Part shown: positions 1-6,522 of the stretch, piece by piece
Position numbering within the stretch: the first letter of the stretch is position 1
Layout of the letters: each line of letters starts with the position of its first letter
Assembly: GCA_019247865.1 (NCBI GenBank)
Contig: JAFBAJ010000769.1
Span: 1 to 7,724 of the forward strand
From: Acidobacteriota bacterium
GTDB lineage: Bacteria > Acidobacteriota > Blastocatellia > Pyrinomonadales > Pyrinomonadaceae
Length of the DNA stretch: 7,724 nt
Reading direction: 5' to 3'
Notes under the pieces: generated by a model
The model's input: only the letters and a program-made list of their open reading frames with translations
Databases searched by the model: none
Told to the model about the DNA's origin: nothing
Program-made: the position numbers and the translations under genes

Positions 1-714
1 AACGGACAGCGCCGCTTTCGCGGACTGATGCCGACCGCAGGGATGTACATCTCGCTCAAGGACGCGCGGAGCTGGCGCGAGACGCACCGCGACACTCTGA
101 GCGAGGTGGCGTTGGAGCTGGCGCGCGGCAGCGGCGCGCTCAAAGAGAACGAGTCCATCGGTTACGGCTCGGCGGTGGTGCGCGTCAGCGATCCGGTCGC
201 GTTGACGGAGGTGCGCAAGCGCATCACTGAGCTGGGCTTCGGCAGCTTCTCCATCATGGATCAACTGGAACAGTTGCGGCTCGTCTTTCTCATCATCAAT
301 TCCGCGCTCGGACTCCTCGGCGGCATCTCGCTGCTGGTCGCTTCGTTCGGCATCGCCAACACGATGATTATGTCCATCCTGGAGCGCACGCGCGAGATCG
401 GCATCATGAAGGCCATCGGCGCGGAAGATCGCGAGATCAAGCTCATCTTTTTTATAGAGGCCTCGGTCATCGGGCTGCTGGGCGGGGTCGTCGGGTGTCT
501 GGTCGCGTGGGGCATCGACGCGGCGGCGAACCGGCTGGCCTATCGCTTCATACTCAAGCCGCAGGGCGCAAGCTACGTGGACTTCTTCGCGCTCCCGGCC
601 TACCTCTGGCTCGGAGCCATCGTCTTCGCCGTGCTCATCTCGATCATCGCCGCGCTCTACCCGGCCGCACGCGCCGCACGCATCGATCCGGTGAGGGCTT
701 TGAGACACGATTAA
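1..714 (+). CDS. MacB/FtsX-family ABC transporter permease, C-terminal part (5' end outside window)
   Basis: The frame is open from the first base, so this is the last 237 residues of a longer protein; the ATG at 28 is internal. Visible residues 1-90 look like the end of an extracytoplasmic domain. Then come three hydrophobic segments at about 94-124, 146-172 and 200-222. The FtsX-like permease signatures are ERTREIGIMKAIGA (about 128-141) between the first two segments, and YPAARAARIDPVRALR (about 220-235) at the C terminus. In this family the permease works with an ATPase to drive mechanotransmission, exporting lipoproteins, peptides or macrolides or acting on the envelope. The substrate cannot be inferred from this fragment. 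The ATPase partner would be expected upstream, or fused to the N terminus as in true MacB, but lies outside the window. The gene ends in TAA one base before a large hairpin and converges on the VCBS gene. The family call is secure; the subfamily is not. Confidence 0.93.
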   Translation, partial: NGQRRFRGLMPTAGMYISLKDARSWRETHRDTLSEVALELARGSGALKENESIGYGSAVVRVSDPVALTEVRKRITELGFGSFSIMDQLEQLRLVFLIINSALGLLGGISLLVASFGIANTMIMSILERTREIGIMKAIGAEDREIKLIFFIEASVIGLLGGVVGCLVAWGIDAAANRLAYRFILKPQGASYVDFFALPAYLWLGAIVFAVLISIIAALYPAARAARIDPVRALRHD

Positions 715-793
715 AATTAGCCACAGAGACACAGAGACACAGAGGATAAATTTTAAGTTCTTCCTCTGTGTCTCTGTGTCTCTGTGGCTAATT
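715..793. repeat. Perfect 32-bp inverted repeat made of 8-nt units, between convergent genes
   Basis: Arms 715-746 and 762-793 are exact reverse complements, separated by a 15-nt AT-rich loop (747-761). Each arm holds three tandem 8-nt units: CCACAGAG (721-728), ACACAGAG (729-736) and ACACAGAG (737-744), mirrored at 764-771, 772-779 and 780-787. The left arm starts one base after the ABC permease stop. The right arm runs into the TAA stop of the VCBS gene on the other strand (792-794). The structure could end transcription or protect 3' ends of both convergent mRNAs. No long T-tract follows either side, so it is not a textbook intrinsic terminator. It may be a dispersed palindromic repeat that inserted at the gene junction. 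Confidence 0.95.
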
Positions 794-2822
794 AGTTGGC
801 AGTGTAAGCCGACGGAATCGGCAGGTCGGTCGAGAGTCCGAAGTAGCTGACCTGCAACGTGCTGTCCGCGCTGTTGAGGACGTACCAGACGCCCGCGCGA
901 TAGACTGCGAAATCAGTCTTGCCGTCGCCTGTGTAGTCTCCGGGCACTGCGACATCTCCGCTTGCGCCCCAGGCCCGCGCCATCATCATGCTGTCCGAAC
1001 TGCGCAGAACGTACCAGCCGCCCTCGCTCGGCCTGTAGACGGCGAGGTCTGTCTTGCCGTCGCCGTCGTAATCTCCGGGCACGGCCTTGTCAGTCGAGAC
1101 GCCCCAGCCCTGCGCCCTGACCGAGCCGTCCGCGCTGTTGAGGATGTACCACGCTCCGGTCGAAGGACGAAAGACAGCGACATCGGCCTTGCCATCGCCG
1201 TCGTAATCTCCAAAGACCGGCACGTCGCCCGAAGCTCCCCACGGCTGGACTCTGAGCGCGAGGTCGCGGCTCTGCCGTATGTACCAGCTTCCCGTCGAGG
1301 GACGAAAGACCGCGAGGTCTGATTTCCCGTCGCCGTCGTAATCGCCGATGGCCGGAAGGTCTCCGCCCGCGCCCCAACGCTGAATCCTGTACAAGCCGTT
1401 GCTGCTGTCGATGATGAACCACTCGCCTGTGGTGTCGCGAAAGACAGCGATGTCGGACTTGCCGTCGCCGTCGAAATCTCCGGGCACGAGCCTGTCGCCG
1501 CTCATCCCGAAACCGGGGCGTATGTGCAGGATGTCGTTTGAGCTGCGCGACTCATACCAGTCGCCGCCGGGCTCGCGATAGACGGAGATGTCCGTCCGCC
1601 CGTCGCCGTCAAAATCTGCGATCCGGTTGCGGCGCAGAGGGGCTTCGGAGCAGGTGTTGAGGAGCGCCGTCACAGTGCCGCCACCAAAGCCCGGCCCCAG
1701 ATCGCCCGTCAGCAGATCGAGCCTTCCGTCGCCGTTCAGATCAGCATTCGTGACGGAGGTCGGAGCGCGCACGAAGTCCGTGTTCTGCGCCGACGCGAAA
1801 GCTCCCGCGCCGTCTCCCAGCAGCACAGAGACCGTGCCGTTATTAAGACCCGGCAGAGATGTCGCCACAGCCAGATCGGCTTTGCCGTCCGAGTTGAGGT
1901 CTCCGGTCGTGAGCGCGGTGGGGCCGTTGCCTGCAATCGGATAGCTGGTCGGAGAAGCGAAGCCGCCCGTCCCGTCGCCGAGCAGGATGGAGACGCTGTT
2001 GACGGACCAGTTGGCGGTCGCGATGTCGAACTTGCCGTCGTTGTTGAAGTCGCCCGTCACAGCCGCGGTGATAGACGTTCCGGTGATGATGTTCGACCCG
2101 ACCGAGAACGAAGTGTTGCGGTTGTTGTGCAGCACCCTCACGATACCGCCCATACAGTTGCTACAGTTAGTCACGATGTCGAGCCAGCCATCTTCATCGA
2201 AATCAGCGACCGCAAGGGAAGTGCCGTTGCTGCCGCTCTGCAAGGGGACTACGGCGGAGCGAAAGACGAAGCTTCCGTTGCCCATGCCCTGATAAAGAAA
2301 GAGCGCCCCGACATGGAAAGTCGCGTCATCATCAATCGTCCTGAAGACCAGATCGGGACTGCCGTCATTGGTCATGTCGGCCGCAATGATCTGCCATGCC
2401 CGCACAGTACCCGCGAGCGGGCTTGTCGTCACGCTGAAGTGTCCCGCGCCGTCGCCGAGGAGAACAGAGTAGCTGCTGCCGCTATCGTTGGCCGTCGCCA
2501 GGTCGAGCTTGCCGTCGAGATTAAAGTCCGCCGCCGTGATGGCCGTCGGCCCGTTGCCGACCGCGTAGCTCGTCGCAGCGCCGAAGCCGCCCGTCCCGTT
2601 GCCGAGGATGATTGAAACCGTCGAGATATTTTTGTTCGCCGTCGCCGCATCGAGTTTGCCGTCGCGGTTAAAGTCGCCAACGGCGATGCCGTAGACATTC
2701 GAGGGAATGCTGTAAGCCGTCGCGCTTCCGAAGCTCGGCGTTGCGCAGCCGGTTGCAGAGACGGACTGCACGCTCCACATTAGACACAGTAAGAGAAGCC
2801 CAATCGTTAATAAACGAGGCAT
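792..2822 (-). CDS. Exported VCBS/FG-GAP repeat protein
   Basis: The 676-residue product starts with a Sec signal peptide: MPRLL, a hydrophobic core to about residue 20, and likely cleavage after VSA near residue 23. The mature part is almost entirely repeats carrying the calcium-loop pattern DxDxDGxxD or variants such as DFNxDGKxD. I count 13 loops, beginning near residues 50, 99, 149, 207, 258, 308, 361, 403, 449, 494, 539, 584 and 629. The first seven are irregular (49-58 residues apart) and alternate with LLGDGxGxF strands. The last six are regular (45-46 residues) with the pattern GDYDGDGKxDLAVFRPSTGxWY. Such repeats form beta-propeller blades in integrin-alpha-like folds, so one or two propellers are expected outside the cytoplasm. 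There is no sortase, PEP-CTERM or type IX sorting tail. GGAG (complement of 2830-2833) lies 7 nt before the ATG. Function is unknown; ligand binding or adhesion is only a guess. Confidence 0.93.
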   Translation of the reverse strand: MPRLLTIGLLLLCLMWSVQSVSATGCATPSFGSATAYSIPSNVYGIAVGDFNRDGKLDAATANKNISTVSIILGNGTGGFGAATSYAVGNGPTAITAADFNLDGKLDLATANDSGSSYSVLLGDGAGHFSVTTSPLAGTVRAWQIIAADMTNDGSPDLVFRTIDDDATFHVGALFLYQGMGNGSFVFRSAVVPLQSGSNGTSLAVADFDEDGWLDIVTNCSNCMGGIVRVLHNNRNTSFSVGSNIITGTSITAAVTGDFNNDGKFDIATANWSVNSVSILLGDGTGGFASPTSYPIAGNGPTALTTGDLNSDGKADLAVATSLPGLNNGTVSVLLGDGAGAFASAQNTDFVRAPTSVTNADLNGDGRLDLLTGDLGPGFGGGTVTALLNTCSEAPLRRNRIADFDGDGRTDISVYREPGGDWYESRSSNDILHIRPGFGMSGDRLVPGDFDGDGKSDIAVFRDTTGEWFIIDSSNGLYRIQRWGAGGDLPAIGDYDGDGKSDLAVFRPSTGSWYIRQSRDLALRVQPWGASGDVPVFGDYDGDGKADVAVFRPSTGAWYILNSADGSVRAQGWGVSTDKAVPGDYDGDGKTDLAVYRPSEGGWYVLRSSDSMMMARAWGASGDVAVPGDYTGDGKTDFAVYRAGVWYVLNSADSTLQVSYFGLSTDLPIPSAYTAN

Positions 2823-2891
2823 GTATTTTCTCCAGAGAAGGAAAATGGCAGAGGGAGGTTAGCAAAACCGGTCTTAGGTTGCGACGGGCTG

Positions 2892-2920
2892 AATATAAAC
2901 TGTCAGCGGCGATGAAGCAA
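2892..2920 (-). promoter_or_regulatory. Candidate sigma70-like promoter for the VCBS gene
   Basis: On the minus strand, TTGCTT (complement of 2915-2920) and TATATT (complement of 2892-2897) are exactly 17 nt apart. The -10 matches the consensus at 5 of 6 positions and the -35 at 3 of 6. The site lies between the 2935-3015 hairpin and the ATG at 2822, giving a leader of roughly 60 nt with a GGAG before the start. This is a motif match only, and promoters of this lineage may differ from the E. coli consensus. Confidence 0.35.
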
Positions 2921-2934
2921 CTTAAAAACGGGAC

Positions 2935-3015
2935 TCTCACGCAAAGGCGCAAAGACGCAAAGACGCAAAGAAAACAATTAAGCTTTTCTTTGCGTCTTTG
3001 CGCCTTTGCGTGAGA
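2935..3015. repeat. 29-bp inverted repeat of 8-nt units after the zinc-ribbon gene, with 4 units against 3
   Basis: Arms 2935-2963 and 2987-3015 are exact reverse complements. The left side has four tandem 8-nt units: ACGCAAAG (2939-2946), GCGCAAAG (2947-2954), ACGCAAAG (2955-2962) and ACGCAAAG (2963-2970). The right side has only three (2988-2995, 2996-3003, 3004-3011). The extra unit falls in the loop, so a shifted pairing (2963-2974 with 2984-2995, loop of 9 nt) is also possible. The hairpin begins 9 nt beyond the zinc-ribbon stop codon (minus strand). It is followed on that strand by a short T5 run a few bases further on, so it may act as a 3'-end stabiliser or weak terminator. Confidence 0.93.
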
Positions 3016-3024
3016 CTTTTTTCT

Positions 3025-3597
3025 TTAGCTCTCGGCTCCGAGCGGTTTGCCGCAGCGATTGCAGAAGCGCGCGGACGGGTCGCGCTGTTCCGTGCCGCAG
3101 GAGTTGCAGGTCAGACCGACGCGCATGTTCGCGCCGCAGACGGAGCAGAAGGCGGAACCGGCGCTGTTGGCCGCGCCGCACGTGCCGCAGCGGCCGGGCA
3201 TCGGCGGCACGTAGCCTCCGGCTTTCTGCGCGATGTGGTCTTCGATGATCTTCCAGGCATCTTCCGTGACCTTGAATTGCCAGTAGGCTCCGAGCGCGGC
3301 CAGCGCCATCAGGGGCGGAAAGGCGAGGAGCCCGACCGTCGCGACCGCAGCTTTGTCGAGCCACTTCTGCATTCCCATCTCGGCGCGCGTGCCGCCGTGC
3401 TCCGGCGTGACCTTGATCGTCAGCGCGGAAGAGAGCCCGGCCAGATCGCGCAACGTGCTCGACTTGCGCGCCTGAAGCACAGTGGCCGTGCCGACCTGCA
3501 CCGTGTGCACCTGATATTCGGAATCGAAAATATTTCGAAGCTCGGCCATCAACTGCGACGGATCGGCCTCGACGCCCGGATAAAATCTATTGTCCAT
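3025..3597 (-). CDS. Double zinc-ribbon protein with one hydrophobic segment
   Basis: A 190-residue protein in three parts. Residues 1-80 form a small alpha/beta-looking domain that includes YQVHTVQVGTATVLQARK and GLSSALTIKV. Residues 83-105 are hydrophobic and likely a membrane segment, although two prolines in the middle could make it a re-entrant or peripheral helix. Residues 137-182 hold two CxxC...CxxC zinc ribbons: C137/C140/C151/C154 and C164/C167/C179/C182. All eight metal ligands are present. There is no signal peptide. The layout recalls bacterial proteins annotated only as zinc-ribbon domain-containing, whose N-terminal domain has no known job; the ribbons suggest protein or nucleic-acid contact. 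The start is ATG at 3597, 8 nt after GGAG. A TTG immediately upstream (3598-3600) would add one residue and cannot be excluded. The gene is followed by the 2935-3015 hairpin. Confidence 0.88.
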   Translation of the reverse strand: MDNRFYPGVEADPSQLMAELRNIFDSEYQVHTVQVGTATVLQARKSSTLRDLAGLSSALTIKVTPEHGGTRAEMGMQKWLDKAAVATVGLLAFPPLMALAALGAYWQFKVTEDAWKIIEDHIAQKAGGYVPPMPGRCGTCGAANSAGSAFCSVCGANMRVGLTCNSCGTEQRDPSARFCNRCGKPLGAES

Positions 3598-3605
3598 CAA
3601 ACTCT

Positions 3606-3610
3606 CTCCT
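3606..3610 (-). promoter_or_regulatory. Ribosome binding site AGGAG for the zinc-ribbon gene
   Basis: The complement of 3606-3610 reads AGGAG and is followed by GAG. The ATG at 3597 sits 8 nt after the GGAG core, and a TTG codon directly before it sits 5 nt after. Both spacings are workable. I favour the ATG because of codon strength. Confidence 0.6.
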
Positions 3611-3693
3611 GAAAATTAAATGATCGCGTTCCAGCTTGATAACGAATTATCGGTCGGCAGGGTTCAATCGGAATGGTCAGTGCCGCCGGCGAG

Positions 3694-4257
3694 CTAATCC
3701 TGGCTGCTCTCCTTCTTCTTCTTCTCAGTCTTCGAGGGCGGAGGCGGCAGCTTACCCGCGGCTTCGACGATGTCCTGCGCGTTCTCGATGGCCTGATCGA
3801 GCGAATGCAGTTCTTTGTCGCTTTCGAGCTTTCCGCGCAGAGGTTCAAGCTGTGTCAGGATGCGCGTGGAGGCTTCGGCCAGTTTGCGGATCGATTTCGG
3901 GATGAGCGGGTTGCTCTCGTCGCGCGAGCTGACGTCATCGATGTTGGTGATCGCTTCGTCCAGAATCCTTGAGAGGTCGTAGAGAAAATCTGCGCGCGTG
4001 CCCTTGAGCTCGCCCCATTTCTCTTTCTCCTTCTGCGCCGCGTTCGGGTCGCTCAGGGCGAGCAGCCGGCGCTCGGCGGCCTTGATAAAGACCTCCGTGC
4101 GTTTGTCCAGCTCCTGCGCTTCGCGCACCAGGTCCGCTTCCTGCGGCGTCAGGTGGTCGCGCGCGGGTCGCGCTTCAAGGGTTTGAAAAGTTCCGGGGAG
4201 CCAGCAGAGCAGAAGCAGGCACACGACGCCTGCGAGCGGAAACAGTTTGGCTTTCAT
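3694..4257 (-). CDS. Small exported helical protein of unknown function (second of overlapping pair)
   Basis: A 187-residue product with a signal peptide: MKAK, then a hydrophobic core to about residue 20, with likely cleavage near TLEA-RPA (about 29). The core LLLLCW has no acceptable lipobox, so it is probably not a lipoprotein. The mature part looks almost all helical: residues 37-67 with AAERRLLAL, 86-107 with LYDLSRILDEAITNI, then two more helices up to about 168. It ends in a proline run and a charged tail (PPPPSKTEKKKKE). No catalytic motif or metal site is visible. The start codon overlaps the upstream stop by 4 nt (ATGA, 4254-4257). No Shine-Dalgarno sequence is seen before it, which points to translational coupling with the preceding gene. 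Residues 53-66 align without gaps to residues 66-79 of that neighbour. I do not recognise the family. Confidence 0.85.
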   Translation of the reverse strand: MKAKLFPLAGVVCLLLLCWLPGTFQTLEARPARDHLTPQEADLVREAQELDKRTEVFIKAAERRLLALSDPNAAQKEKEKWGELKGTRADFLYDLSRILDEAITNIDDVSSRDESNPLIPKSIRKLAEASTRILTQLEPLRGKLESDKELHSLDQAIENAQDIVEAAGKLPPPPSKTEKKKKESSQD

Positions 4258-4874
4258 TGTGACTTTGGTGGTGCTTGACCTGGGGCAGCCGCGTTGGCTG
4301 TGGATTTATCCTGTCCGGCCGATCTCTCCTTGCCCTGCGGCAAGACCGTGTCGCTGAAAAAAGCGTTGAGCGCATTGGTGCGCGCGTTGTCCGCGAAATC
4401 GCGTATGGCTTTGACGTGGACGGCGTAATCGGAGGGCGTCACGCGGCGGATGGCTTCGATCCGGGTCGCGTCGGCGCGCAGTTGGATCTCCAGTCGCTTG
4501 TAGAGGTCGCGCGTCTTATCGCTGTTGACCTTCTGCTGCCCCAGATAACTGAGCGCGTCTTCGATGATGGCCTGATAGATGCCCAGCTCCGAAGTCGCGT
4601 TGATGAAGCGCTGGTCAACCGTCAACTGCTCTGCGCGCAGGAGCCGTGTCTCGGCCATCTCGATGCACATCTTGAGCCGCCCCTTCGCGTCGTGCGTGGT
4701 CGAGAGCTGCGTGCGGTCTGTGCTGGAGATGAATTTCATCGGCGGCGGCGCGGAAGGATTCGGAACCAGCAGTTGATCCTGAGCGTGCGCGCCGGTGCTC
4801 AAACAGACGAAGAGTATCAGGAGCGCGCTGAAGCTCGAAGCCAGGCGAATTCTGTTTACGAGAGAGGCATTCAT
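4254..4874 (-). CDS. Small exported helical protein of unknown function (first of overlapping pair)
   Basis: A 206-residue product with a clear Sec signal peptide: MNASLVNRIR, a hydrophobic core, and an AHA-Q cleavage site after residue 31. A proline-rich linker (about 38-46) leads into a helical region. This contains residues 62-82 with MAETRLLRAE, 94-112 with YQAIIEDALSYL, 119-145 with RDLYKRLEIQLRADATRIEAIRR, and 149-174. The tail from about 180 is low-complexity Ala/Pro/Gln. There is one cysteine outside the signal peptide (C70). GGAG (complement of 4880-4883) lies 5 nt before the ATG. The gene is 93 bp downstream of the TPR gene, and its stop overlaps the next gene's start. The shape suggests a periplasmic helical bundle. 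No enzyme signature is visible and I do not recognise the family. Confidence 0.85.
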   Translation of the reverse strand: MNASLVNRIRLASSFSALLILFVCLSTGAHAQDQLLVPNPSAPPPMKFISSTDRTQLSTTHDAKGRLKMCIEMAETRLLRAEQLTVDQRFINATSELGIYQAIIEDALSYLGQQKVNSDKTRDLYKRLEIQLRADATRIEAIRRVTPSDYAVHVKAIRDFADNARTNALNAFFSDTVLPQGKERSAGQDKSTANAAAPGQAPPKSQ

Positions 4875-4917
4875 GATTTCTCCAGATAGTAAAACTTAAA
4901 TCTCGAAACGTAAATGG

Positions 4918-4945
4918 AAAATCATCGAACGGCGATGGTTTTTTT
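4918..4945. terminator. Candidate hairpin with T-tract between the TPR gene and the helical pair
   Basis: On the plus strand, AAAATCATCG (4918-4927) pairs with CGATGGTTTT (4933-4942) around the loop AACGG, with one G-U wobble, and a run of seven T spans 4939-4945. Read on the minus strand, which is the direction of the flanking genes, the stem has one A-C mismatch and ends in TTTT. It starts about 22 nt after the TPR stop codon. It could separate the TPR transcript from the downstream pair, or lower read-through. The stem is short (5 GC-containing pairs plus an A/T extension) and the better T-tract points the wrong way, so this is tentative. Confidence 0.35.
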
Positions 4946-4967
4946 GTGTCACTCTGTCCGAGCCGTG

Positions 4968-6419
4968 TCAGGTCTTCTTCTTCGCTCCCTGGCCGAGCTT
5001 GATCTGGCTGCGCAGCGTCGGCAGGCGGAGGTTGACCTTCTCGATCTCCAGCTTGAACTGCTGCGGGTCGGCCTTCGCCAGAAAAGTCTCGTAGGCGTCG
5101 AGCGCTTCCGGATACTCGCCCAGCTTATCGTGCGCGGTGGCGATGAAAAAATAGGCGACCGTCGTCTCCGGCTTCGCGTTCAGGAGCCAACGGTACTCGT
5201 CGAGCGCCGCGCGAAAGCTCTTCAGCTCATACAGCGCGACCGCCAGGTTGGCGTGCGCAGTGTAGTTCTCCGGCGCGATGGTCAGCACGCGTTGCAGCAC
5301 GATGGCGGCGTCCTGAAAGCGTCGCATCTGGACGAGCGCCGCCCCGTAGCTCGTGCCGTAGTCTGCGTTGCGCGGCTCGACCTCCAGCGCGCGGCGACAG
5401 TAATCGAGCGCACGCTGCGGCTCGTCTTTGCGGTCGAGCGCGCAGAGCCGCGCCAGCACGGGCGCATTACGCGGGTCCTGCCTGAGCGCCGCTTCGAGCG
5501 CGCTTCGATCATTCGCATCGATTGCACAGCGCGCGGCAATCGTGCTTCTGAGCGCAGCCGTCTCCGCCGGACGCTTCGTGACAGCATCCAGCTCATCGAG
5601 CGTGCGCGTCGCTTCGGCGCAGTTGCCCGCCTGCAAATAAAAACGTGTGAGAGCCGCAGAGGCATAGACGGATGCTGGCTGAAGGCGCTGTGCCGCACGC
5701 GCGCTCTCAATCGCTTTGTCAGTCTCATTCGCGCTGGCGAAAGTCTCCGCGCGCTCGATGTAAGCGACGACGTTCCTGTCGTCCAGGGCGAGGGCGCGTT
5801 CGAAGCTCGCGAGCGCCGCCGCGCGCTCGTCCAGCTCGCGCTCGATGAGTGCGCGCGCGATCCAGACTCCGGCGGTCGCGCCCGCCTCTGTGGTCGCCGC
5901 GCGAAGCTGCGCGAGGAGCTGCGTCAAATTTTCGCGTGAAGCTTTGGTTTGAAGGCGCAGGTCTGCGAGCGCGAGCAGCGCCATCGCGTTGCGCGGCTCT
6001 AATTTGAGAGCCTGGCTCAGAGGCTCTTCGGCCTCCTGATAACGCTTGAGGCGGACGAGCGTGTCGCCGAGCAGCGCGCGCGGCAGAGCCCATTCCGCGC
6101 GGAGCTCCGCCGCGCGGCGCAGAGACTTGACGGCCTCTTCATCTCGACGAAGCGAGAGCAGCGCCGTCGCGCGCTGGTATTCCGCTTCGGGAAAATCCGG
6201 GCGCAGCTTGAGGGCCTCTTCATAGAGCTCCAGCGCCCGCTCCAGTTGCCCGCGCGCGTGCGCGTTCTGCCCGCGCTCGAAGAGCTGCACGGGGTCTGCG
6301 TCCTCGTCCGGCGATTGCGCCAGCGCGGCCGTCAAAGGAGAGACGACGAGCAGCGCCAGCGCGAGCGTGCGAAGGCACGTGCCGACAGTTGTGCGCAGCA
6401 GATGCGGAAAACGATTCAT
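4968..6419 (-). CDS. Exported tetratricopeptide-repeat (TPR) protein
   Basis: From the ATG at 6419 the product has 483 residues. It has a good signal peptide: MNRFPHLLR, the core LALALLVVSPLTAALA, and ALA-Q cleavage after residue 34. About ten 34-residue TPR units follow. The clearest are near residues 43-76 (with ALELYEEALKLRPDFP), 77-110, 111-144, 182-215, 216-249, 317-350, 351-384, 385-418 and 419-452; degenerate repeats lie between them. The tail is basic (GQGAKKKT). TPR arrays are protein-binding scaffolds, so the mature protein probably assembles partners in the periplasm or at the outer membrane; none can be named. Four cysteines in the exported part (267, 298, 326, 341) could form disulfides. 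A GTG at 6461 would extend the protein by 14 residues but would put a poor leader before the signal peptide. Neither start has a strong Shine-Dalgarno sequence. The gene is divergent from larE. Confidence 0.9.
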   Translation of the reverse strand: MNRFPHLLRTTVGTCLRTLALALLVVSPLTAALAQSPDEDADPVQLFERGQNAHARGQLERALELYEEALKLRPDFPEAEYQRATALLSLRRDEEAVKSLRRAAELRAEWALPRALLGDTLVRLKRYQEAEEPLSQALKLEPRNAMALLALADLRLQTKASRENLTQLLAQLRAATTEAGATAGVWIARALIERELDERAAALASFERALALDDRNVVAYIERAETFASANETDKAIESARAAQRLQPASVYASAALTRFYLQAGNCAEATRTLDELDAVTKRPAETAALRSTIAARCAIDANDRSALEAALRQDPRNAPVLARLCALDRKDEPQRALDYCRRALEVEPRNADYGTSYGAALVQMRRFQDAAIVLQRVLTIAPENYTAHANLAVALYELKSFRAALDEYRWLLNAKPETTVAYFFIATAHDKLGEYPEALDAYETFLAKADPQQFKLEIEKVNLRLPTLRSQIKLGQGAKKKT

Positions 6420-6522
6420 CTGACAAATGTTCTGAAGCGGCGGTTCTCTGGGGAGGTGCACATCTTAACACGCACGCGCGCGAAAACAGAAAGCAGATTT
6501 TGACGAAAGAGAATTGAAGTGG

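Noticed and set aside
2127..2615. Plus-strand open frame (162 codons) inside the VCBS gene
   Set aside because: The opposite strand encodes a continuous repeat protein; this frame is a by-product of that coding pattern.
715..3015. CRISPR array or transposon ends formed by the two hairpins
   Set aside because: The 8-nt units are contiguous with no spacers, the two hairpins differ in sequence, no target-site duplication is visible, and the gene between them is not a transposase.
2998..3612. Plus-strand open frame (204 codons) opposite the zinc-ribbon gene
   Set aside because: It is antisense to a protein with eight intact zinc ligands; the translation is Arg/Ala-rich without features, and its start lies inside the hairpin.
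3638..3651. Small palindrome GATAACGAATTATC upstream of the zinc-ribbon gene
   Set aside because: Only 5-bp arms around a 4-nt centre, single copy, and no promoter elements well placed beside it. It could be an operator but is within chance expectation.
4875..4917. Possible promoter TTTACG-17-TACTAT before the first helical gene (minus strand)
   Set aside because: Spacing is good, but the transcript would start inside or after the Shine-Dalgarno sequence, leaving almost no leader. The AT-rich sequence makes chance matches likely.
4914..5939. Long plus-strand open frame (341 codons) opposite the TPR gene
   Set aside because: It is antisense to a well-supported TPR protein with a signal peptide, is rich in Arg/Leu/Ala, and has no domain. 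It reflects GC-rich codon bias.
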